A stretch of DNA of 32,563 bases, taken from Bacillus sp. V59.32b. GTDB lineage: Bacteria > Bacillota > Bacilli > Bacillales > DSM-1321. The translations under genes and the position numbers were made by a program. Under the pieces are notes generated by a model that made no database searches, was not told the DNA's origin, and was given only the letters and a program-made list of their open reading frames with translations. Below, in pieces: positions 15,458 through 25,715 of this stretch; position 1 is the stretch's first letter; each line of letters begins with the position of its first letter. Where the stretch lies: the NCBI RefSeq assembly GCF_003429085.1, contig NZ_QVTC01000089.1, forward strand, positions 1-32,563, in the 5' to 3' direction.

Positions 15458-16418
15458 CGTTCTTCCCGGCACCATCATTACGGGGAAATGGAATAAAAAC
15501 GATTATAAAATCATTAAAGAATTAGGCTGCGGCGCAAACGGAATTGTCTATCTGGCTGAGAACAACCGGCAATACGTGGCGTTAAAGCTTAGTGACAATG
15601 GTGTATCCATAATGTCGGAGATGAATATTCTTAAAGCCTTTTCCAAGGTCCAAGGATCCATCCTTGGACCTTCTTTTATGGAAGCCGATGATTATGTGAA
15701 AAATGGTAAAATGATGCCATTTTATGTAATGGAATATATAAAGGGCGAAAGTTATCTCCCTTTCATTCAAAATAACGGTCAGGCATGGATCGGCGTTTTG
15801 ATGCTCCAGCTGCTATCCAGTCTATCTATTTTACATAAACAAGGCTGGGTGTTTGGAGATTTAAAGCCTGAAAATTTAATTGTTACCCTCCCCGCCTATA
15901 AAATACGTTGTATTGATGTAGGAGGAACAACGTTAGTTGGAAGGTCCGTCAAAGAGTTCACTGAGTTTTTTGACAGAGGATATTGGGGAATGGGTTCAAG
16001 AAGGGCTGATCCCGAATATGATTTATTTGCCGTTGCCATGATTATGATTAATTCGTCTTACCCGACGCGTTTTTCCAAAAATGGAGAAGGGTATACACAG
16101 CTTAAAGACTTGGTTAGGCAAAAGAAAGAATTAACACCTTATAAAGCAATAATCGAAAAAGCTCTTTTAGGTAAATATTCTTCAGCAGATGAGATGCGAC
16201 ACGATCTGATCGGGATCCTAAACAGGCAATCCACTAAAAAACAGGCCCCGAAATCAACGCCTTCAGGCAATCTTTCAGCAACAAGCCAAACCAGGAAGAC
16301 GCGAAGTAACAATAAAAAGAGTTTGAAAAAGCGCAAAGGAAGCATGATCGAAACGGTCGTATTAGTGACGATTGTTTCAATGCTGTATATGCTCTACATT
16401 TATGGACAGCTCTTATGA
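15423..16418 (+). CDS. yabT: Membrane-anchored Ser/Thr kinase YabT
   Basis: A Hanks-type kinase, 331 aa. In B. subtilis YabT is a forespore kinase that binds DNA and phosphorylates RecA and other proteins. Visible kinase elements: Gly-rich loop LGCGANGIVYLA (34-45), VALK Lys55, catalytic FGDLKPEN (Asp146, Asn151) in place of HRD, and DVGG (Asp165) in place of DFG. A basic Lys/Arg-rich linker (about 275-306) leads to one C-terminal membrane segment (about 307-331). There is no extracellular sensor domain. The start lies within yabS; ATG 15423 has AAGGGGA 10 nt upstream. A 13-bp palindrome occupies codons near residues 75-84. Confidence 0.95.
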   Translation: MMMNNTLRNQCNVLPGTIITGKWNKNDYKIIKELGCGANGIVYLAENNRQYVALKLSDNGVSIMSEMNILKAFSKVQGSILGPSFMEADDYVKNGKMMPFYVMEYIKGESYLPFIQNNGQAWIGVLMLQLLSSLSILHKQGWVFGDLKPENLIVTLPAYKIRCIDVGGTTLVGRSVKEFTEFFDRGYWGMGSRRADPEYDLFAVAMIMINSSYPTRFSKNGEGYTQLKDLVRQKKELTPYKAIIEKALLGKYSSADEMRHDLIGILNRQSTKKQAPKSTPSGNLSATSQTRKTRSNNKKSLKKRKGSMIETVVLVTIVSMLYMLYIYGQLL

Positions 16419-16425
16419 TATAGTT

Positions 16426-16454
16426 AAGGAGATTTAATGATGAAACCATTTTAA
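16426..16454 (+). other. Five-codon reading frame with good ribosome binding site ahead of tilS
   Basis: AAGGAG at 16426-16431 is followed 5 nt later by ATGATG and a stop at 16452-16454, encoding MMKPF. It fills the gap between yabT and tilS. It may be a relic of a lost gene, a leader peptide or chance. No attenuator-like structure is evident after it. Confidence 0.3.
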
Positions 16455-16524
16455 TTCTGGAACGTAATATAGGGACAGGCATTCATGTAAGCTTAGCCAT
16501 CCCAAAGAACAGAAGGAAGATACT

Positions 16525-17919
16525 ATGTTCAGAAAAAAGATCCTTGACTATATGGATAAACATAACTTAATCCCAGAGAAATCCAAGCTTCTTGTCGGAG
16601 TAAGCGGGGGACCGGATTCGCTTGTCTTGCTTCACTTTCTTCATTCGATAAGTGAAGAACTTGAATTGGAGCTTGTAGCTGCCCATGTCGACCACATGTT
16701 CAGGGGAGATGAGTCCTATCAGGATTATTTATTTGTGGAAAAGGTATGTAAGGAATGGCAGATACCTTTTCAAGGAAAAAGGATAAATGTTACGGAGTAT
16801 ATAAACCGCACTGGTGAAAGTACACAAAATGCCGCAAGAAAGCTTCGTTACGCTTTCTTTAAAGAAGTAATGGATACATACCGATTATCTGGTTTGGTTT
16901 TAGGTCATCATGGAGATGACCAAATCGAAACGATGCTGATGAGGACAACACGCGGAGCATCGGGAATGGCAAGAGCAGGCATACCGGTAAAAAGGAATTT
17001 TCATGGCGGTTTTCTCATACGGCCATTCCTTGCTGTGAGCAAGGATGAAATTATGGAATACGCCAAGCAAAACGCGTTGACACCGAGAATGGATCCAAGC
17101 AATGAAAAGGGTGTCTATGTTCGGAATCGTTTTCGCTTATCGGTACTTCCATTTTTGAAAAAAGAAAATCCGAAAACACATGAACATTATCAGCGCTTCA
17201 GCGAGGAACTTTTTGAGGATGAGGCTTATTTGCTGGAACTCGCGGCTAAACATTTAGAAAAGATCTGGATCCGGAAGCAAAAGGACGGGGCGTCCATACA
17301 CATGGAATCATTAATGGCAATGCCAAAACCTTTACAAAGAAGAGCCATTCAACTAATATTAGAATATCTTTATATAGAAAGGCCTTCATCGCTTTCAGCA
17401 TTACATATTGATCATATTTTAGCTTTGTTTTTTAATCCTCAACCATCCGCTGAATTCCATCTTCCGGACGGGCTGATTGTGGAAAAATCTTATGGTACAG
17501 GTGTCTTTCGATTCTTTCAAAAATCCAGCCCGGGTTACACGTTTTCACTTCAAATTCCCGGTGAGATTATTCTTCCGAATGGATATAAAATTAAAGCGCA
17601 ATATATAAATGGAGAAATCCCTGAGTCGGAGGGAAATCATTCCTTTATCATTGCAGCAGCCGAAGCTGATCTCCCGCTTACAATCCGTACGAGGAAGAAT
17701 GGAGACAGAATGTCTGTAAAAGGCTTGGATGGCTCAAAAAAACTAAAGGATATTTTCATTAATGAAAAAATTGCGATGTCAGAACGTAATGATTGGCCCG
17801 TTGTCGTCAATCAAAGGGAAGAGATTCTATGGCTCCCGGGATTAAAAAAGTCGAAACACGAACTGACAGAGCACCTTAATGAACAGTGTTTAATTTATTT
17901 AAAATATAAGCAAGCTTAA
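16525..17919 (+). CDS. tilS: tRNA(Ile)-lysidine synthase TilS
   Basis: Attaches lysine to cytidine 34 of the tRNA-Ile with a CAU anticodon, using ATP, so that it reads AUA codons as isoleucine. The protein is 464 aa, typical for the family. The PP-loop SGGPDS is at residues 27-32, HVDHMFRG and the [13 protein letters not shown] motif follow, and the TilS C-terminal domain has the TRKNGDRM and KKLKDIFIN motifs with WLPGLKKS near the end. A weak GGAAG ribosome binding site lies upstream of the ATG. It is followed 25 nt later by hpt, the conserved tilS-hpt-ftsH order. Confidence 0.97.
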   Translation: MFRKKILDYMDKHNLIPEKSKLLVGVSGGPDSLVLLHFLHSISEELELELVAAHVDHMFRGDESYQDYLFVEKVCKEWQIPFQGKRINVTEYINRTGESTQNAARKLRYAFFKEVMDTYRLSGLVLGHHGDDQIETMLMRTTRGASGMARAGIPVKRNFHGGFLIRPFLAVSKDEIMEYAKQNALTPRMDPSNEKGVYVRNRFRLSVLPFLKKENPKTHEHYQRFSEELFEDEAYLLELAAKHLEKIWIRKQKDGASIHMESLMAMPKPLQRRAIQLILEYLYIERPSSLSALHIDHILALFFNPQPSAEFHLPDGLIVEKSYGTGVFRFFQKSSPGYTFSLQIPGEIILPNGYKIKAQYINGEIPESEGNHSFIIAAAEADLPLTIRTRKNGDRMSVKGLDGSKKLKDIFINEKIAMSERNDWPVVVNQREEILWLPGLKKSKHELTEHLNEQCLIYLKYKQA

Positions 17920-17944
17920 TTCTTCTAGGGGGAAATCAATCACA

Positions 17945-18493
17945 ATGACCATGCAGAATGACATTGAAAAAGTATTAATAACGGAGGAAGAAATCCAGAA
18001 AGCCATCAAAGAGCTCGCGAATCAGTTGGGAAACGAATACAAAAACCGTTTCCCGCTTGCGATTGGTGTTTTAAAAGGCGCCATGCCATTTATGGCTGAT
18101 TTATTAAAACGGATTGATTCCCACCTGGAAATGGATTTCATGGATGTATCAAGCTATGGAAATTCTACCGTATCTTCCGGTGAGGTAAAAATTATTAAAG
18201 ACTTGGATACTTCAGTGGAAGGCCGGGACATCTTAATTATTGAAGATATCATCGATAGTGGTTTAACGCTGAGCTATTTAGTGGAATTATTTCGTTATAG
18301 AAAAGCAAAGTCGATTAAAATTGTGACGCTGCTCGATAAGCCAACGGGAAGGAAAGCAGATATAAAACCCGATTATACAGCGTTCGTTGTGCCTGATGAA
18401 TTTGTGGTAGGCTACGGGCTCGACTATGCGGAAAGATATCGCAACCTTCCATACATCGGTGTATTGAAACCTGAGATTTACTCAGGTAAATAA
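17945..18493 (+). CDS. hpt: Hypoxanthine-guanine phosphoribosyltransferase
   Basis: Salvages hypoxanthine and guanine to IMP and GMP using PRPP. The protein is 182 aa. The PRPP-binding loop [14 protein letters not shown] is at residues 96-109, and [11 protein letters not shown] (flexible catalytic loop) is near 70-80. The C-terminal [21 protein letters not shown] is typical of Bacillus enzymes. AGGGGGA lies 11 nt before ATG 17945; a second ATG two codons on is farther away. It lies between tilS and ftsH. Confidence 0.97.
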   Translation: MTMQNDIEKVLITEEEIQKAIKELANQLGNEYKNRFPLAIGVLKGAMPFMADLLKRIDSHLEMDFMDVSSYGNSTVSSGEVKIIKDLDTSVEGRDILIIEDIIDSGLTLSYLVELFRYRKAKSIKIVTLLDKPTGRKADIKPDYTAFVVPDEFVVGYGLDYAERYRNLPYIGVLKPEIYSGK

Positions 18494-18543
18494 GCCGCTT
18501 TCTCATTAATGTTTATCTGATATATTCCATGGGTGTTAATTTA

Positions 18544-18573
18544 TTGTAATACAATTATTTTCTATGATAAGAT
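18544..18573 (+). promoter_or_regulatory. Sigma-A promoter candidate for ftsH
   Basis: TTGTAA at 18544-18549, 18-nt spacer, TAAGAT at 18568-18573 preceded by TGA, an extended -10. It lies 38 nt before the ftsH ATG. Other AT-rich -10-like hexamers nearby make the exact choice uncertain. Confidence 0.5.
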
Positions 18574-18610
18574 TTACTATAGTTTGTTTTATCGTGAGAG
18601 GAGACAAGGG

Positions 18611-20677
18611 ATGAATCGGATCTTCCGTAATACCATATTTTATTTACTTATCTTTTTGGTGATCATTGGTATTGTAAGCATTTTTAATAATAACAATGAG
18701 CCAACTGTGGATATAACCCAGGACCAATTCTTTGAACACTTGGAAAATGGGGAGGTTAAATCATTAACTCAGCAGCCTGAACGCGGTGTTTACGAGATCA
18801 GGGGACAGTTGGATGATTATGAGGAAAACCAGTATTTCCTGACGTATGTAACATATAGCGAGGCAACCCAGGAGCGTCTCGACCAGGCCGTCGCTGAAAA
18901 CAAGGTGGACAATGCTGCAGAAGTATTGCCGGCAAAAGAGACAAATGGCTGGGTATCATTCTTCACGGCCATCATCCCGTTTGTCATCATCTTCATTCTT
19001 TTCTTTTTCCTGCTTAACCAGGCTCAAGGCGGCGGCGGCCGTGTCATGAACTTCGGAAAAAGCAAGGCAAAGCTTTACAACGACGAAAAGAAAAAAGTTC
19101 GTTTTAAAGACGTCGCCGGTGCGGATGAGGAAAAACAGGAATTGGTTGAAGTTGTTGAATTCCTGAAGGATCCGCGCAAATTCGCCGAGCTCGGTGCACG
19201 CATACCAAAGGGTGTCCTTCTTGTAGGACCTCCAGGTACGGGTAAAACCTTGCTGGCGCGAGCGGTAGCCGGGGAAGCGGGCACACCGTTCTTCTCAATC
19301 AGCGGTTCCGACTTTGTTGAAATGTTTGTCGGGGTTGGGGCATCCCGCGTACGTGATTTGTTTGAAAATGCGAAGAAAAATGCTCCGTGTATTATCTTTA
19401 TTGATGAGATTGATGCGGTTGGACGCCAGCGTGGAGCCGGTTTAGGTGGGGGCCATGATGAGCGCGAACAAACGCTTAACCAATTGCTTGTAGAGATGGA
19501 CGGTTTTGGTGGAAATGAAGGAATTATCATCATTGCCGCTACAAACCGTGCTGATATTCTTGACCCGGCATTGCTCCGACCAGGCCGTTTCGACCGTCAA
19601 ATTACGGTTGGACGCCCAGATGTTAAAGGCCGTGAAGCAGTACTTAAGGTTCACGCACGTAATAAGCCATTGAGTGACGGTGTTGACTTAAAGGCAATTG
19701 CGCAGCGTACACCAGGCTTTTCCGGTGCAGACCTTGAAAACCTATTGAATGAAGCGGCGCTTGTAGCTGCCCGCCAAGATAAAAAGAAAATTGATATGTC
19801 CGATTTGGATGAGGCCTCGGATCGAGTCATTGCCGGTCCAGCCAAGAAAAGTCGGGTTATTTCCAAAAAAGAACGGAATATCGTTGCCTTTCATGAAGCC
19901 GGGCATACCATTATCGGTTTAGTATTAGATGATGCCGAAATAGTCCATAAAGTGACCATTGTTCCCCGCGGGCAGGCTGGCGGATATGCTGTCATGCTTC
20001 CGAAGGAAGACCGTTTCTTTATGACAAAACCGGAACTTCTCGATAAAATTGCAGGACTTCTAGGCGGCCGCGTCGCTGAAGATGTTGTTTTTGGCGAAGT
20101 GAGTACGGGAGCCCACAATGACTTCCAGCGTGCAACAGGTATCGCGAGAAGCATGGTAACCGAATACGGAATGAGCGATAAGCTTGGACCGCTTCAATTC
20201 GGCCAAACACAAGGCCAGGTATTTTTAGGCCGTGATTTTAACAATGACCAAAACTATTCAGATGCTATCGCCTATGAAATCGACTTGGAAATCCAGCGCA
20301 TTATCAAGGAATCGTATGAACGTGCCAAGAAAATCATCATTGAACATAGAGAACAGCTTGAGACTATCGCGAAAACCTTACTAGAGATTGAAACTTTAGA
20401 TGCGGAACAAATAAAGAGTCTATTTGAACACGGTAAATTGCCGGAGCGTGATTATACGGCTCTCAACGGTAGAATAGATGGCGATGATGACGTAAAGGTG
20501 ACGATTCAATCCAAGAAAGAAGAAAAAGAAGCCCTTCTTAAGCCTTTGGATGAAAGAAATCCTGATCCGTTGGAAGTAAGGGATGAAGAAACTAACACTC
20601 CGGGTATAGAAGAAGGACATCCGCAGGATAAACCTCTATCCTTCCCGAATGAAGACGATAGAAAAAATAAAGAGTAA
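18611..20677 (+). CDS. ftsH: ATP-dependent zinc metalloprotease FtsH
   Basis: A membrane-bound AAA+ protease that degrades misfolded membrane proteins and regulatory proteins; in B. subtilis it is required for normal sporulation. The protein is 688 aa. Membrane segments are at about 8-25 and 116-136 with a short extracytoplasmic domain between them. Walker A GPPGTGKT is at 206-213, Walker B FIDEID near 263-268, the second region of homology around [19 protein letters not shown], and the zinc site HEAGH at 428-432. An acidic C-terminal tail follows. An in-frame start 26 codons upstream is AT-rich and runs through the promoter; ATG 18611 has GAGGAG 8 nt upstream. Confidence 0.98.
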   Translation: MNRIFRNTIFYLLIFLVIIGIVSIFNNNNEPTVDITQDQFFEHLENGEVKSLTQQPERGVYEIRGQLDDYEENQYFLTYVTYSEATQERLDQAVAENKVDNAAEVLPAKETNGWVSFFTAIIPFVIIFILFFFLLNQAQGGGGRVMNFGKSKAKLYNDEKKKVRFKDVAGADEEKQELVEVVEFLKDPRKFAELGARIPKGVLLVGPPGTGKTLLARAVAGEAGTPFFSISGSDFVEMFVGVGASRVRDLFENAKKNAPCIIFIDEIDAVGRQRGAGLGGGHDEREQTLNQLLVEMDGFGGNEGIIIIAATNRADILDPALLRPGRFDRQITVGRPDVKGREAVLKVHARNKPLSDGVDLKAIAQRTPGFSGADLENLLNEAALVAARQDKKKIDMSDLDEASDRVIAGPAKKSRVISKKERNIVAFHEAGHTIIGLVLDDAEIVHKVTIVPRGQAGGYAVMLPKEDRFFMTKPELLDKIAGLLGGRVAEDVVFGEVSTGAHNDFQRATGIARSMVTEYGMSDKLGPLQFGQTQGQVFLGRDFNNDQNYSDAIAYEIDLEIQRIIKESYERAKKIIIEHREQLETIAKTLLEIETLDAEQIKSLFEHGKLPERDYTALNGRIDGDDDVKVTIQSKKEEKEALLKPLDERNPDPLEVRDEETNTPGIEEGHPQDKPLSFPNEDDRKNKE

Positions 20678-20687
20678 CGTTTGTATA

Positions 20688-20720
20688 GGTATTTCCGTGA
20701 AAGCGGAGATGCCTTTTTTT
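20688..20720 (+). terminator. Rho-independent terminator after ftsH
   Basis: GGTATTTCCG (20688-20697) pairs with CGGAGATGCC (20704-20713), including two G-U pairs, with a 6-nt loop and seven T. Confidence 0.9.
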
Positions 20721-20796
20721 CTGGGGAAGCTACCTGAATATAGGGAGGGATTTCCTTGGTCGAAGGCTTAGTTAATGGCAGAGAAAAAAACTTATG

Positions 20797-20805
20797 TGGT
20801 ATGAT
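20797..20805 (+). promoter_or_regulatory. Extended -10 promoter candidate for coaX
   Basis: TGG plus TATGAT at 20800-20805, 31 nt before the coaX ATG and after the ftsH terminator. No clear -35 is visible. Confidence 0.4.
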
Positions 20806-20836
20806 GTTGAAGAATAAATTGCCGGAGTGATGATCG

Positions 20837-21619
20837 ATGATTTTTGTTTTGGATGTAGGGAATACAAATACAGTGATAGGTGTTTATGACAATGACCACT
20901 TAAAATATCACTGGAGGATTGAAACGAATCGCCATAAAACAGAAGATGAATACGGCATGATTATTAAGTCATTATTGGAACAAGAAGGGTTATCCTTTCA
21001 TGAATTCGACGGGATTATCATTTCATCCGTTGTTCCGCCGATTATGTTTGCCCTTGAAAGAATGTGCCAAAAATACTTTCAAATAAAACCGCTTGTTGTT
21101 GGTCCTGGAATCAAAACAGGACTGAATATAAAATATGAAAATCCCAGAGAAGTAGGAGCGGACAGAATCGTGAACGCTGTCGCAGGAATTCATGAATACG
21201 GCGGTCCTCTTATCATCGTCGACTTTGGTACGGCGACAACGTATTGTTACATTAATGAAGAGAAACAATATATGGGTGGGGCTATCGCACCGGGAATCAG
21301 CATTTCGACAGAGGCGCTCTATTCAAAGGCGGCAAAACTGCCGCGGATCGAGATTGCCCGGCCTGAAGATATTATCGGCAAAAACACAGTGGCTGCGATG
21401 CAGGCAGGAATTTTATTCGGTTATGTAGGGCAGGTAGAGGGAATCGTCAGCAGAATGAAGGCACAAAGCATAAAGGAGCCTAAAGTGATCGCTACTGGAG
21501 GACTTGCCAGCTTAATTGCCAACGAATCAAACAGCATTGACATGGTTGATCCGTTTTTAACCTTGAAAGGACTGCAGCTCATTTATAAACGAAACATAGA
21601 TCAACATAAAAGCAGGTAA
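20837..21619 (+). CDS. coaX: Type III pantothenate kinase
   Basis: Phosphorylates pantothenate in the first step of coenzyme A synthesis. The type III enzyme of the ASKHA fold is characteristic of Bacillus. The protein is 260 aa. The N-terminal phosphate-binding motif [10 protein letters not shown] is at 6-15, GADR (catalytic Asp109) at 107-110, DFGTATT at 129-135, and GGAIAPGI follows. GGAGTGA lies 8 nt before the ATG. It is followed by hslO 25 nt later, the standard order. Confidence 0.97.
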   Translation: MIFVLDVGNTNTVIGVYDNDHLKYHWRIETNRHKTEDEYGMIIKSLLEQEGLSFHEFDGIIISSVVPPIMFALERMCQKYFQIKPLVVGPGIKTGLNIKYENPREVGADRIVNAVAGIHEYGGPLIIVDFGTATTYCYINEEKQYMGGAIAPGISISTEALYSKAAKLPRIEIARPEDIIGKNTVAAMQAGILFGYVGQVEGIVSRMKAQSIKEPKVIATGGLASLIANESNSIDMVDPFLTLKGLQLIYKRNIDQHKSR

Positions 21620-21644
21620 TACACCCAGGAAAGGGGCATATAGG

Positions 21645-22523
21645 ATGAAGGATTATTTAGTAAAGGCTTTAGGTTATAACGGACAGGTACGCGCGTATGC
21701 TGTTTCGACAACTGAAACAGTCGGGGAAGCACAGAGGCGCCATTATACGTGGCCGACAGCTTCTGCGGCGCTTGGGCGATCGATGACAGCCGGCCTGATG
21801 ATGGGAGCGATGCTTAAGGGAGAGGACAAGCTCACCATTAAAGTGGAAGGCGGAGGCCCGCTCGGTGCCATCCTCGTTGATAGCAATGCAAAAGGAGAGG
21901 TGCGGGGCTATGTGACCAATCCACAAACTCATTTTGACTTAAACGAACAAGGAAAATTGGATGTACGGAGAGCAGTGGGGACTGAAGGAACTTTGAGCGT
22001 TGTGAAAGATATAGGACTTCGGGAAAATTTCAGCGGGCAGGTTCCAATTGTCTCAGGGGAGCTTGGAGAAGACTTTACCTATTACTTTGCCACGTCGGAA
22101 CAGGTTCCTTCTTCCGTTGGTGTTGGCGTCTTGGTTAACCCAGACAATTCGATACTCGCAGCCGGAGGATTTATCATTCAATTACTGCCTGGGACTGATG
22201 ATGAGACAATCTCTCAAATTGAAGAACGGTTAAGCAAGATCCCTCCGATCTCAAAAATGATCCAAGATGGATTAACACCTGAGGAAATTCTTGAACAAGT
22301 ATTAGGGGAAGGCAATGTAAAAATTCTTGAGACCATGCCGGTCGAATTCAAATGTCAATGTTCCCGGGAACGGATCGGAAATGCCCTTATCAGCTTAGGG
22401 AAAGAAGAAATTCGCGATATTATCGAGACGGAAGGACAAGCAGAAGCACAGTGCCATTTCTGTAATGAAACCTATCAATTTTCAAGCGATGAATTAGAGG
22501 AACTTCAAGAAGAAGCGAAGTAG
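21645..22523 (+). CDS. hslO: Redox-regulated chaperone Hsp33
   Basis: A holdase chaperone activated by oxidation, which protects unfolded proteins during oxidative heat stress. The protein is 292 aa. The four zinc-binding Cys are intact: Cys237 and Cys239 (CQC), Cys270 and Cys273 (CHFC), the redox switch. The N-terminal core shows the conserved [10 protein letters not shown] and RGYVTNP motifs. It lies after coaX. In B. subtilis the foldase gene yacD follows before cysK; here only about 90 nt separate hslO from cysK and no foldase gene is present. Confidence 0.97.
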   Translation: MKDYLVKALGYNGQVRAYAVSTTETVGEAQRRHYTWPTASAALGRSMTAGLMMGAMLKGEDKLTIKVEGGGPLGAILVDSNAKGEVRGYVTNPQTHFDLNEQGKLDVRRAVGTEGTLSVVKDIGLRENFSGQVPIVSGELGEDFTYYFATSEQVPSSVGVGVLVNPDNSILAAGGFIIQLLPGTDDETISQIEERLSKIPPISKMIQDGLTPEEILEQVLGEGNVKILETMPVEFKCQCSRERIGNALISLGKEEIRDIIETEGQAEAQCHFCNETYQFSSDELEELQEEAK

Positions 22524-22542
22524 ATGAAATAATTCAAAAATA

Positions 22543-22571
22543 TTGACATTGATGGATGAAAACGGTACATT
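22543..22571 (+). promoter_or_regulatory. Sigma-A promoter for cysK
   Basis: TTGACA at 22543-22548, 17-nt spacer, TACATT at 22566-22571. The expected start point is near 22578, some 38 nt before the cysK ATG. Confidence 0.65.
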
Positions 22572-22580
22572 TTATATAAA

Positions 22581-22599
22581 ACCAATAAAAATACTTGGT
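22581..22599. promoter_or_regulatory. Inverted repeat at the cysK start point, possible CymR operator
   Basis: ACCAA (22581-22585) and TTGGT (22595-22599) form a dyad across 9 nt, located just downstream of the -10. Sulfur-responsive CymR sites in Bacillus are dyads of similar shape and cysK is a known CymR target. The assignment is inferred from position and outline only. Confidence 0.4.
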
Positions 22600-22615
22600 A
22601 TTAGGAGTGGAGAAT

Positions 22616-23539
22616 ATGGCGAAGATTGCAAATTCAGTTGTCGAGTTAATCGGCCAAACACCAATTGTGAAATTAAACCGTATTGCTGATGAAAACAGCG
22701 CAGATATCTATTTGAAGTTGGAATATATGAATCCTGGCAGCAGCGTGAAAGACCGCATTGCTCTTGCAATGATTGAAGCAGCCGAAGAAAGCGGAGATTT
22801 AAAGGCTGGCGATACAATCATTGAACCTACTAGCGGAAACACTGGAATCGGTCTTGCGATGGTTGCAGCTGCAAAGGGATATCCGGCAATTTTGGTTATG
22901 CCTGAAACGATGAGTTTAGAGCGTCGTAACCTGCTGCGTGCCTATGGGGCCGACTTAGTATTGACTCCTGGTCCTGAAGGGATGAAGGGTGCCATTGCCA
23001 AGGCTGGGGAACTGGCTAAAGAGAATGGCTATTTTATGCCTCAGCAATTTAAGAACACGGCAAACCCAAAGGTACACCGCGAGACGACCGGGAAGGAAAT
23101 CGTTGAGCAAATGGGAAACCAGCTTGACGCGTTTATTTCCGGTATTGGTACGGGTGGTACGATTACGGGTGCAGGTGAAGTTCTACGCGAACAGTATCCG
23201 GATGTGAAAATCTATGCGGTAGAGCCTTCCGATTCACCGATTTTATCAGGAGGCAAACCTGGTCCGCATAAAATACAAGGGATCGGCGCGGGATTTGTTC
23301 CGGACATCCTGAATACCGAATTATACGATGAAGTTATTCAAGTCAGCACAGAACAGGCATTTGAATATGCCCGCCGAGCTGCGAAAGAAGAAGGAATTTT
23401 AGGTGGGATTTCTTCCGGAGCCGCGATTTATGCAGCGGTTGAAGTGGCGAACAAGCTAGGAAAAGGCAAAAAAGTCCTTGCCGTCATTCCGAGTAACGGA
23501 GAGCGCTACCTAAGCACGCCGCTATATAATTTTGAATAA
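22616..23539 (+). CDS. cysK: Cysteine synthase A (O-acetylserine sulfhydrylase)
   Basis: PLP enzyme that makes cysteine from O-acetylserine and sulfide. In B. subtilis it also acts with the repressor CymR. The protein is 307 aa. PLP-binding Lys45 is in NPGSSVKDR, the substrate loop TSGNTG spans 72-77, and the phosphate-binding [10 protein letters not shown] is near 176-185. ATG 22616 has AGGAGTGG upstream; an in-frame ATG-like start at 22595 lies in the operator region and is not used. It has its own promoter and terminator, so it is a separate unit between hslO and the folate operon. Confidence 0.97.
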   Translation: MAKIANSVVELIGQTPIVKLNRIADENSADIYLKLEYMNPGSSVKDRIALAMIEAAEESGDLKAGDTIIEPTSGNTGIGLAMVAAAKGYPAILVMPETMSLERRNLLRAYGADLVLTPGPEGMKGAIAKAGELAKENGYFMPQQFKNTANPKVHRETTGKEIVEQMGNQLDAFISGIGTGGTITGAGEVLREQYPDVKIYAVEPSDSPILSGGKPGPHKIQGIGAGFVPDILNTELYDEVIQVSTEQAFEYARRAAKEEGILGGISSGAAIYAAVEVANKLGKGKKVLAVIPSNGERYLSTPLYNFE

Positions 23540-23555
23540 TAGATCCAACTATCAG

Positions 23556-23590
23556 CAGAGTCCTTTTAGGGGACTTTGTTTTTTTTTGGT
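23556..23590 (+). terminator. Rho-independent terminator after cysK
   Basis: CAGAGTCC (23556-23563) pairs with GGACTTTG (23571-23578) with one G-U pair and a 7-nt loop, followed by a long T-run. Confidence 0.9.
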
Positions 23591-23618
23591 TTGATTTTCC
23601 TCTGTTAATGAGTAAACT
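23591..23618 (+). promoter_or_regulatory. Candidate sigma-A promoter of the folate operon
   Basis: TTGATT at 23591-23596, 16-nt spacer, TAAACT at 23613-23618. The match is moderate, but it lies directly after the cysK terminator and 52 nt before pabB, where the operon promoter must be. Confidence 0.4.
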
Positions 23619-23669
23619 CTAACTATGAGTGTTGAATATGAATCTACTCGGGGTCAGGGGTTGAAATAG

Positions 23670-25094
23670 GTGAAGAAGCAACGAAAAGTGTTTGCAATCA
23701 ACATTCCATTTGATCAAAATGATGTATTTTCCGTTTATAGAGTATTGGCCGCAACCCATTCTCACCACGTTATGCTTGAAAGTGGAAGAGGCGGCCGTTT
23801 CACGATAATAGGCATCAATCCTGTAGCAGAATTATCCGGAAAAGATGATTTGCTGACAATAAAAAAATTTGATGGGGCGACAGAGCACCTTTCGGGAAAT
23901 CCGCTTCATTCTTTGAAGGAATGGATGTCACAGAGGAAGATCGAACAGAATGATGAGTATCCCGATTTTCAAAGCGGCGTCATCGGCTTTGTCAGTTACG
24001 ATTATATTCGGTATATTGAGAAACTGCCCAATCTTGCGGAAGACGATTTAAGAACCCCTGATGTTTATTTTTTGGCTTTTGACGAAATTCTTGTCTATGA
24101 CCATAAAGAGCGTCGGTTATGGTTTATGTATGTCTGTGGCATGAATGAAGAACGAATGGCGGATGAAAAGCTGCAAACGATGAAAAATCAGTGGATATCT
24201 GCCACGGAAGAGCTTGAAAGCTTAACTATAAAAGGATCGGAGAAACAGCAAAAAGAAGATGTGTCCTTGACGGAAGAGCAATTCAAAGAAGCTGTGGAGA
24301 AAATCAGGGAATATATTGCCGACGGAGATATTTTTCAAGTGAATCTATCGGTGCGTCGATCTAGTGCGCTTCAAGCACACCCACTTGATGTATATGAACA
24401 ATTAAGACTCTTAAATCCATCGCCTTATATGGCTTATATTCAGAGCCCGAATTTTCAAATTGTCTGTGGGTCACCAGAGCTTCTGGTAAAGAAAAAAGAT
24501 AATGAAGTGAGCACCAGACCGATTGCTGGAACCCGCTCAAGAGGAAAAAATGCGGATGATGATGAGCGGCTTGCCAGAGAACTTATTGAGAATGAAAAAG
24601 AGCGCGCAGAACATGTAATGCTCGTCGATTTAGAACGAAATGACCTAGGCAGGGTCTGTGAATACGGAACTGTCGAAGTGAACGAGTTCATGACTATCGA
24701 AAAATATTCCCATGTCATGCATATCGTTTCCAATGTACAAGGAAAGCTTGAAGATGGTAAGGACGCTTTTGATGTGATCGATGCCGTGTTTCCGGGAGGA
24801 ACGATTACCGGTGCACCCAAAGTCAGAACGATGGAGATTATTGAAGAGCTGGAGCCAGTCCGCCGTGGCATCTATACCGGGTCAATCGGGTGGATAGGCT
24901 TTTCTGGAGATATGGAGCTTAATATTGTGATTAGAACGATGCTCGTGAAGGATGGAATCGCGCATATCCAGGCCGGGGCCGGGGTTGTCATAGATTCCAA
25001 TCCAGCATTTGAGTATAAGGAGTCATTGAAAAAAGCAATGGCACTTCACAAGGCTAAAGAACAGGCAGAACTAGAAAAGGCGGAAACACGATGA
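23670..25094 (+). CDS. pabB: Aminodeoxychorismate synthase, component I
   Basis: With PabA, converts chorismate and glutamine to 4-amino-4-deoxychorismate, the precursor of p-aminobenzoate. The protein is 474 aa. The C-terminal chorismate-binding domain has [43 protein letters not shown] split over one continuous stretch, GGTITGAPK and [20 protein letters not shown]. The PIAGT motif, which carries Ala rather than the Lys seen in some PabB proteins, fits the Bacillus type. It starts at GTG with AGGGG 9 nt upstream. Its stop overlaps the pabA start (ATGA), so the two subunits are coupled. Confidence 0.95.
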   Translation: MKKQRKVFAINIPFDQNDVFSVYRVLAATHSHHVMLESGRGGRFTIIGINPVAELSGKDDLLTIKKFDGATEHLSGNPLHSLKEWMSQRKIEQNDEYPDFQSGVIGFVSYDYIRYIEKLPNLAEDDLRTPDVYFLAFDEILVYDHKERRLWFMYVCGMNEERMADEKLQTMKNQWISATEELESLTIKGSEKQQKEDVSLTEEQFKEAVEKIREYIADGDIFQVNLSVRRSSALQAHPLDVYEQLRLLNPSPYMAYIQSPNFQIVCGSPELLVKKKDNEVSTRPIAGTRSRGKNADDDERLARELIENEKERAEHVMLVDLERNDLGRVCEYGTVEVNEFMTIEKYSHVMHIVSNVQGKLEDGKDAFDVIDAVFPGGTITGAPKVRTMEIIEELEPVRRGIYTGSIGWIGFSGDMELNIVIRTMLVKDGIAHIQAGAGVVIDSNPAFEYKESLKKAMALHKAKEQAELEKAETR

Positions 25095-25675
25095 TTCTCA
25101 TGATCGATAATTATGATTCATTTACCTATAATCTAGTCCAGCATCTGGGAGAAATGGGGGAAAGGCTAGTTGTAAGGCGCAATGACCAAATTACAATCGA
25201 GGAGATCGAACAGCTTTCACCGGATTTTTTAATGATCTCACCGGGGCCTTGCAGCCCAAATGAAGCGGGCGTTAGCCTCGCTGCGATTCAGGCATTTGCG
25301 GGGAAGATTCCTATTTTAGGGGTGTGTCTGGGACATCAAGCGATCGGCCATGTGTTTGGAGGCCGGGTTGTCAGAGCTGAAAGGCTGATGCACGGGAAAA
25401 CATCGCAGATATACCATGACGGCAAAACGGTCTATGAAAACATCTCTTATCCATTCCTTGCTACCCGTTACCATTCGCTCATCCTTGAGCGTGAATCCAT
25501 ACCGGATTGTTTTGAGATTTCCTCTTGGACGGAAGAAGGAGAGATCATGGGGATCCGGCACAAAGAATGGCCTATTGAAGGAGTTCAGTTTCATCCAGAA
25601 TCGATCATGACTGAAAGTGGCAAACAGCTATTGCGGAATTTCCTGAAGGTGAGCCGGGTTTGGCAACAGGCATAG
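25091..25675 (+). CDS. pabA: Amphibolic glutamine amidotransferase PabA/TrpG
   Basis: Supplies ammonia from glutamine to PabB, and in B. subtilis also to anthranilate synthase TrpE. The protein is 194 aa. The class I amidotransferase triad is visible: Cys79 in GVCLGHQ, and His and Glu in QFHPES near the C-terminus. The oxyanion loop [10 protein letters not shown] is at 51-60. The ATGA overlap with pabB implies coupling. I see no row of closely spaced GAG/TAG triplets over its ribosome binding site, so the TRAP control known for this gene in B. subtilis is not evident here. Confidence 0.96.
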   Translation: MILMIDNYDSFTYNLVQHLGEMGERLVVRRNDQITIEEIEQLSPDFLMISPGPCSPNEAGVSLAAIQAFAGKIPILGVCLGHQAIGHVFGGRVVRAERLMHGKTSQIYHDGKTVYENISYPFLATRYHSLILERESIPDCFEISSWTEEGEIMGIRHKEWPIEGVQFHPESIMTESGKQLLRNFLKVSRVWQQA

Positions 25676-25715
25676 TTTGTTTTTTAAAATATATCCGGAT
25701 TGTAGAGGAAGACAT

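Noticed and set aside
15645..15672. Palindrome in yabT as an intrinsic terminator
   Set aside because: No T-run follows and it lies mid-gene in an intact kinase frame.
25040..25095. TRAP binding site over the pabA ribosome binding site
   Set aside because: TRAP sites need many GAG/TAG triplets spaced 2-3 nt apart; I see only isolated ones.
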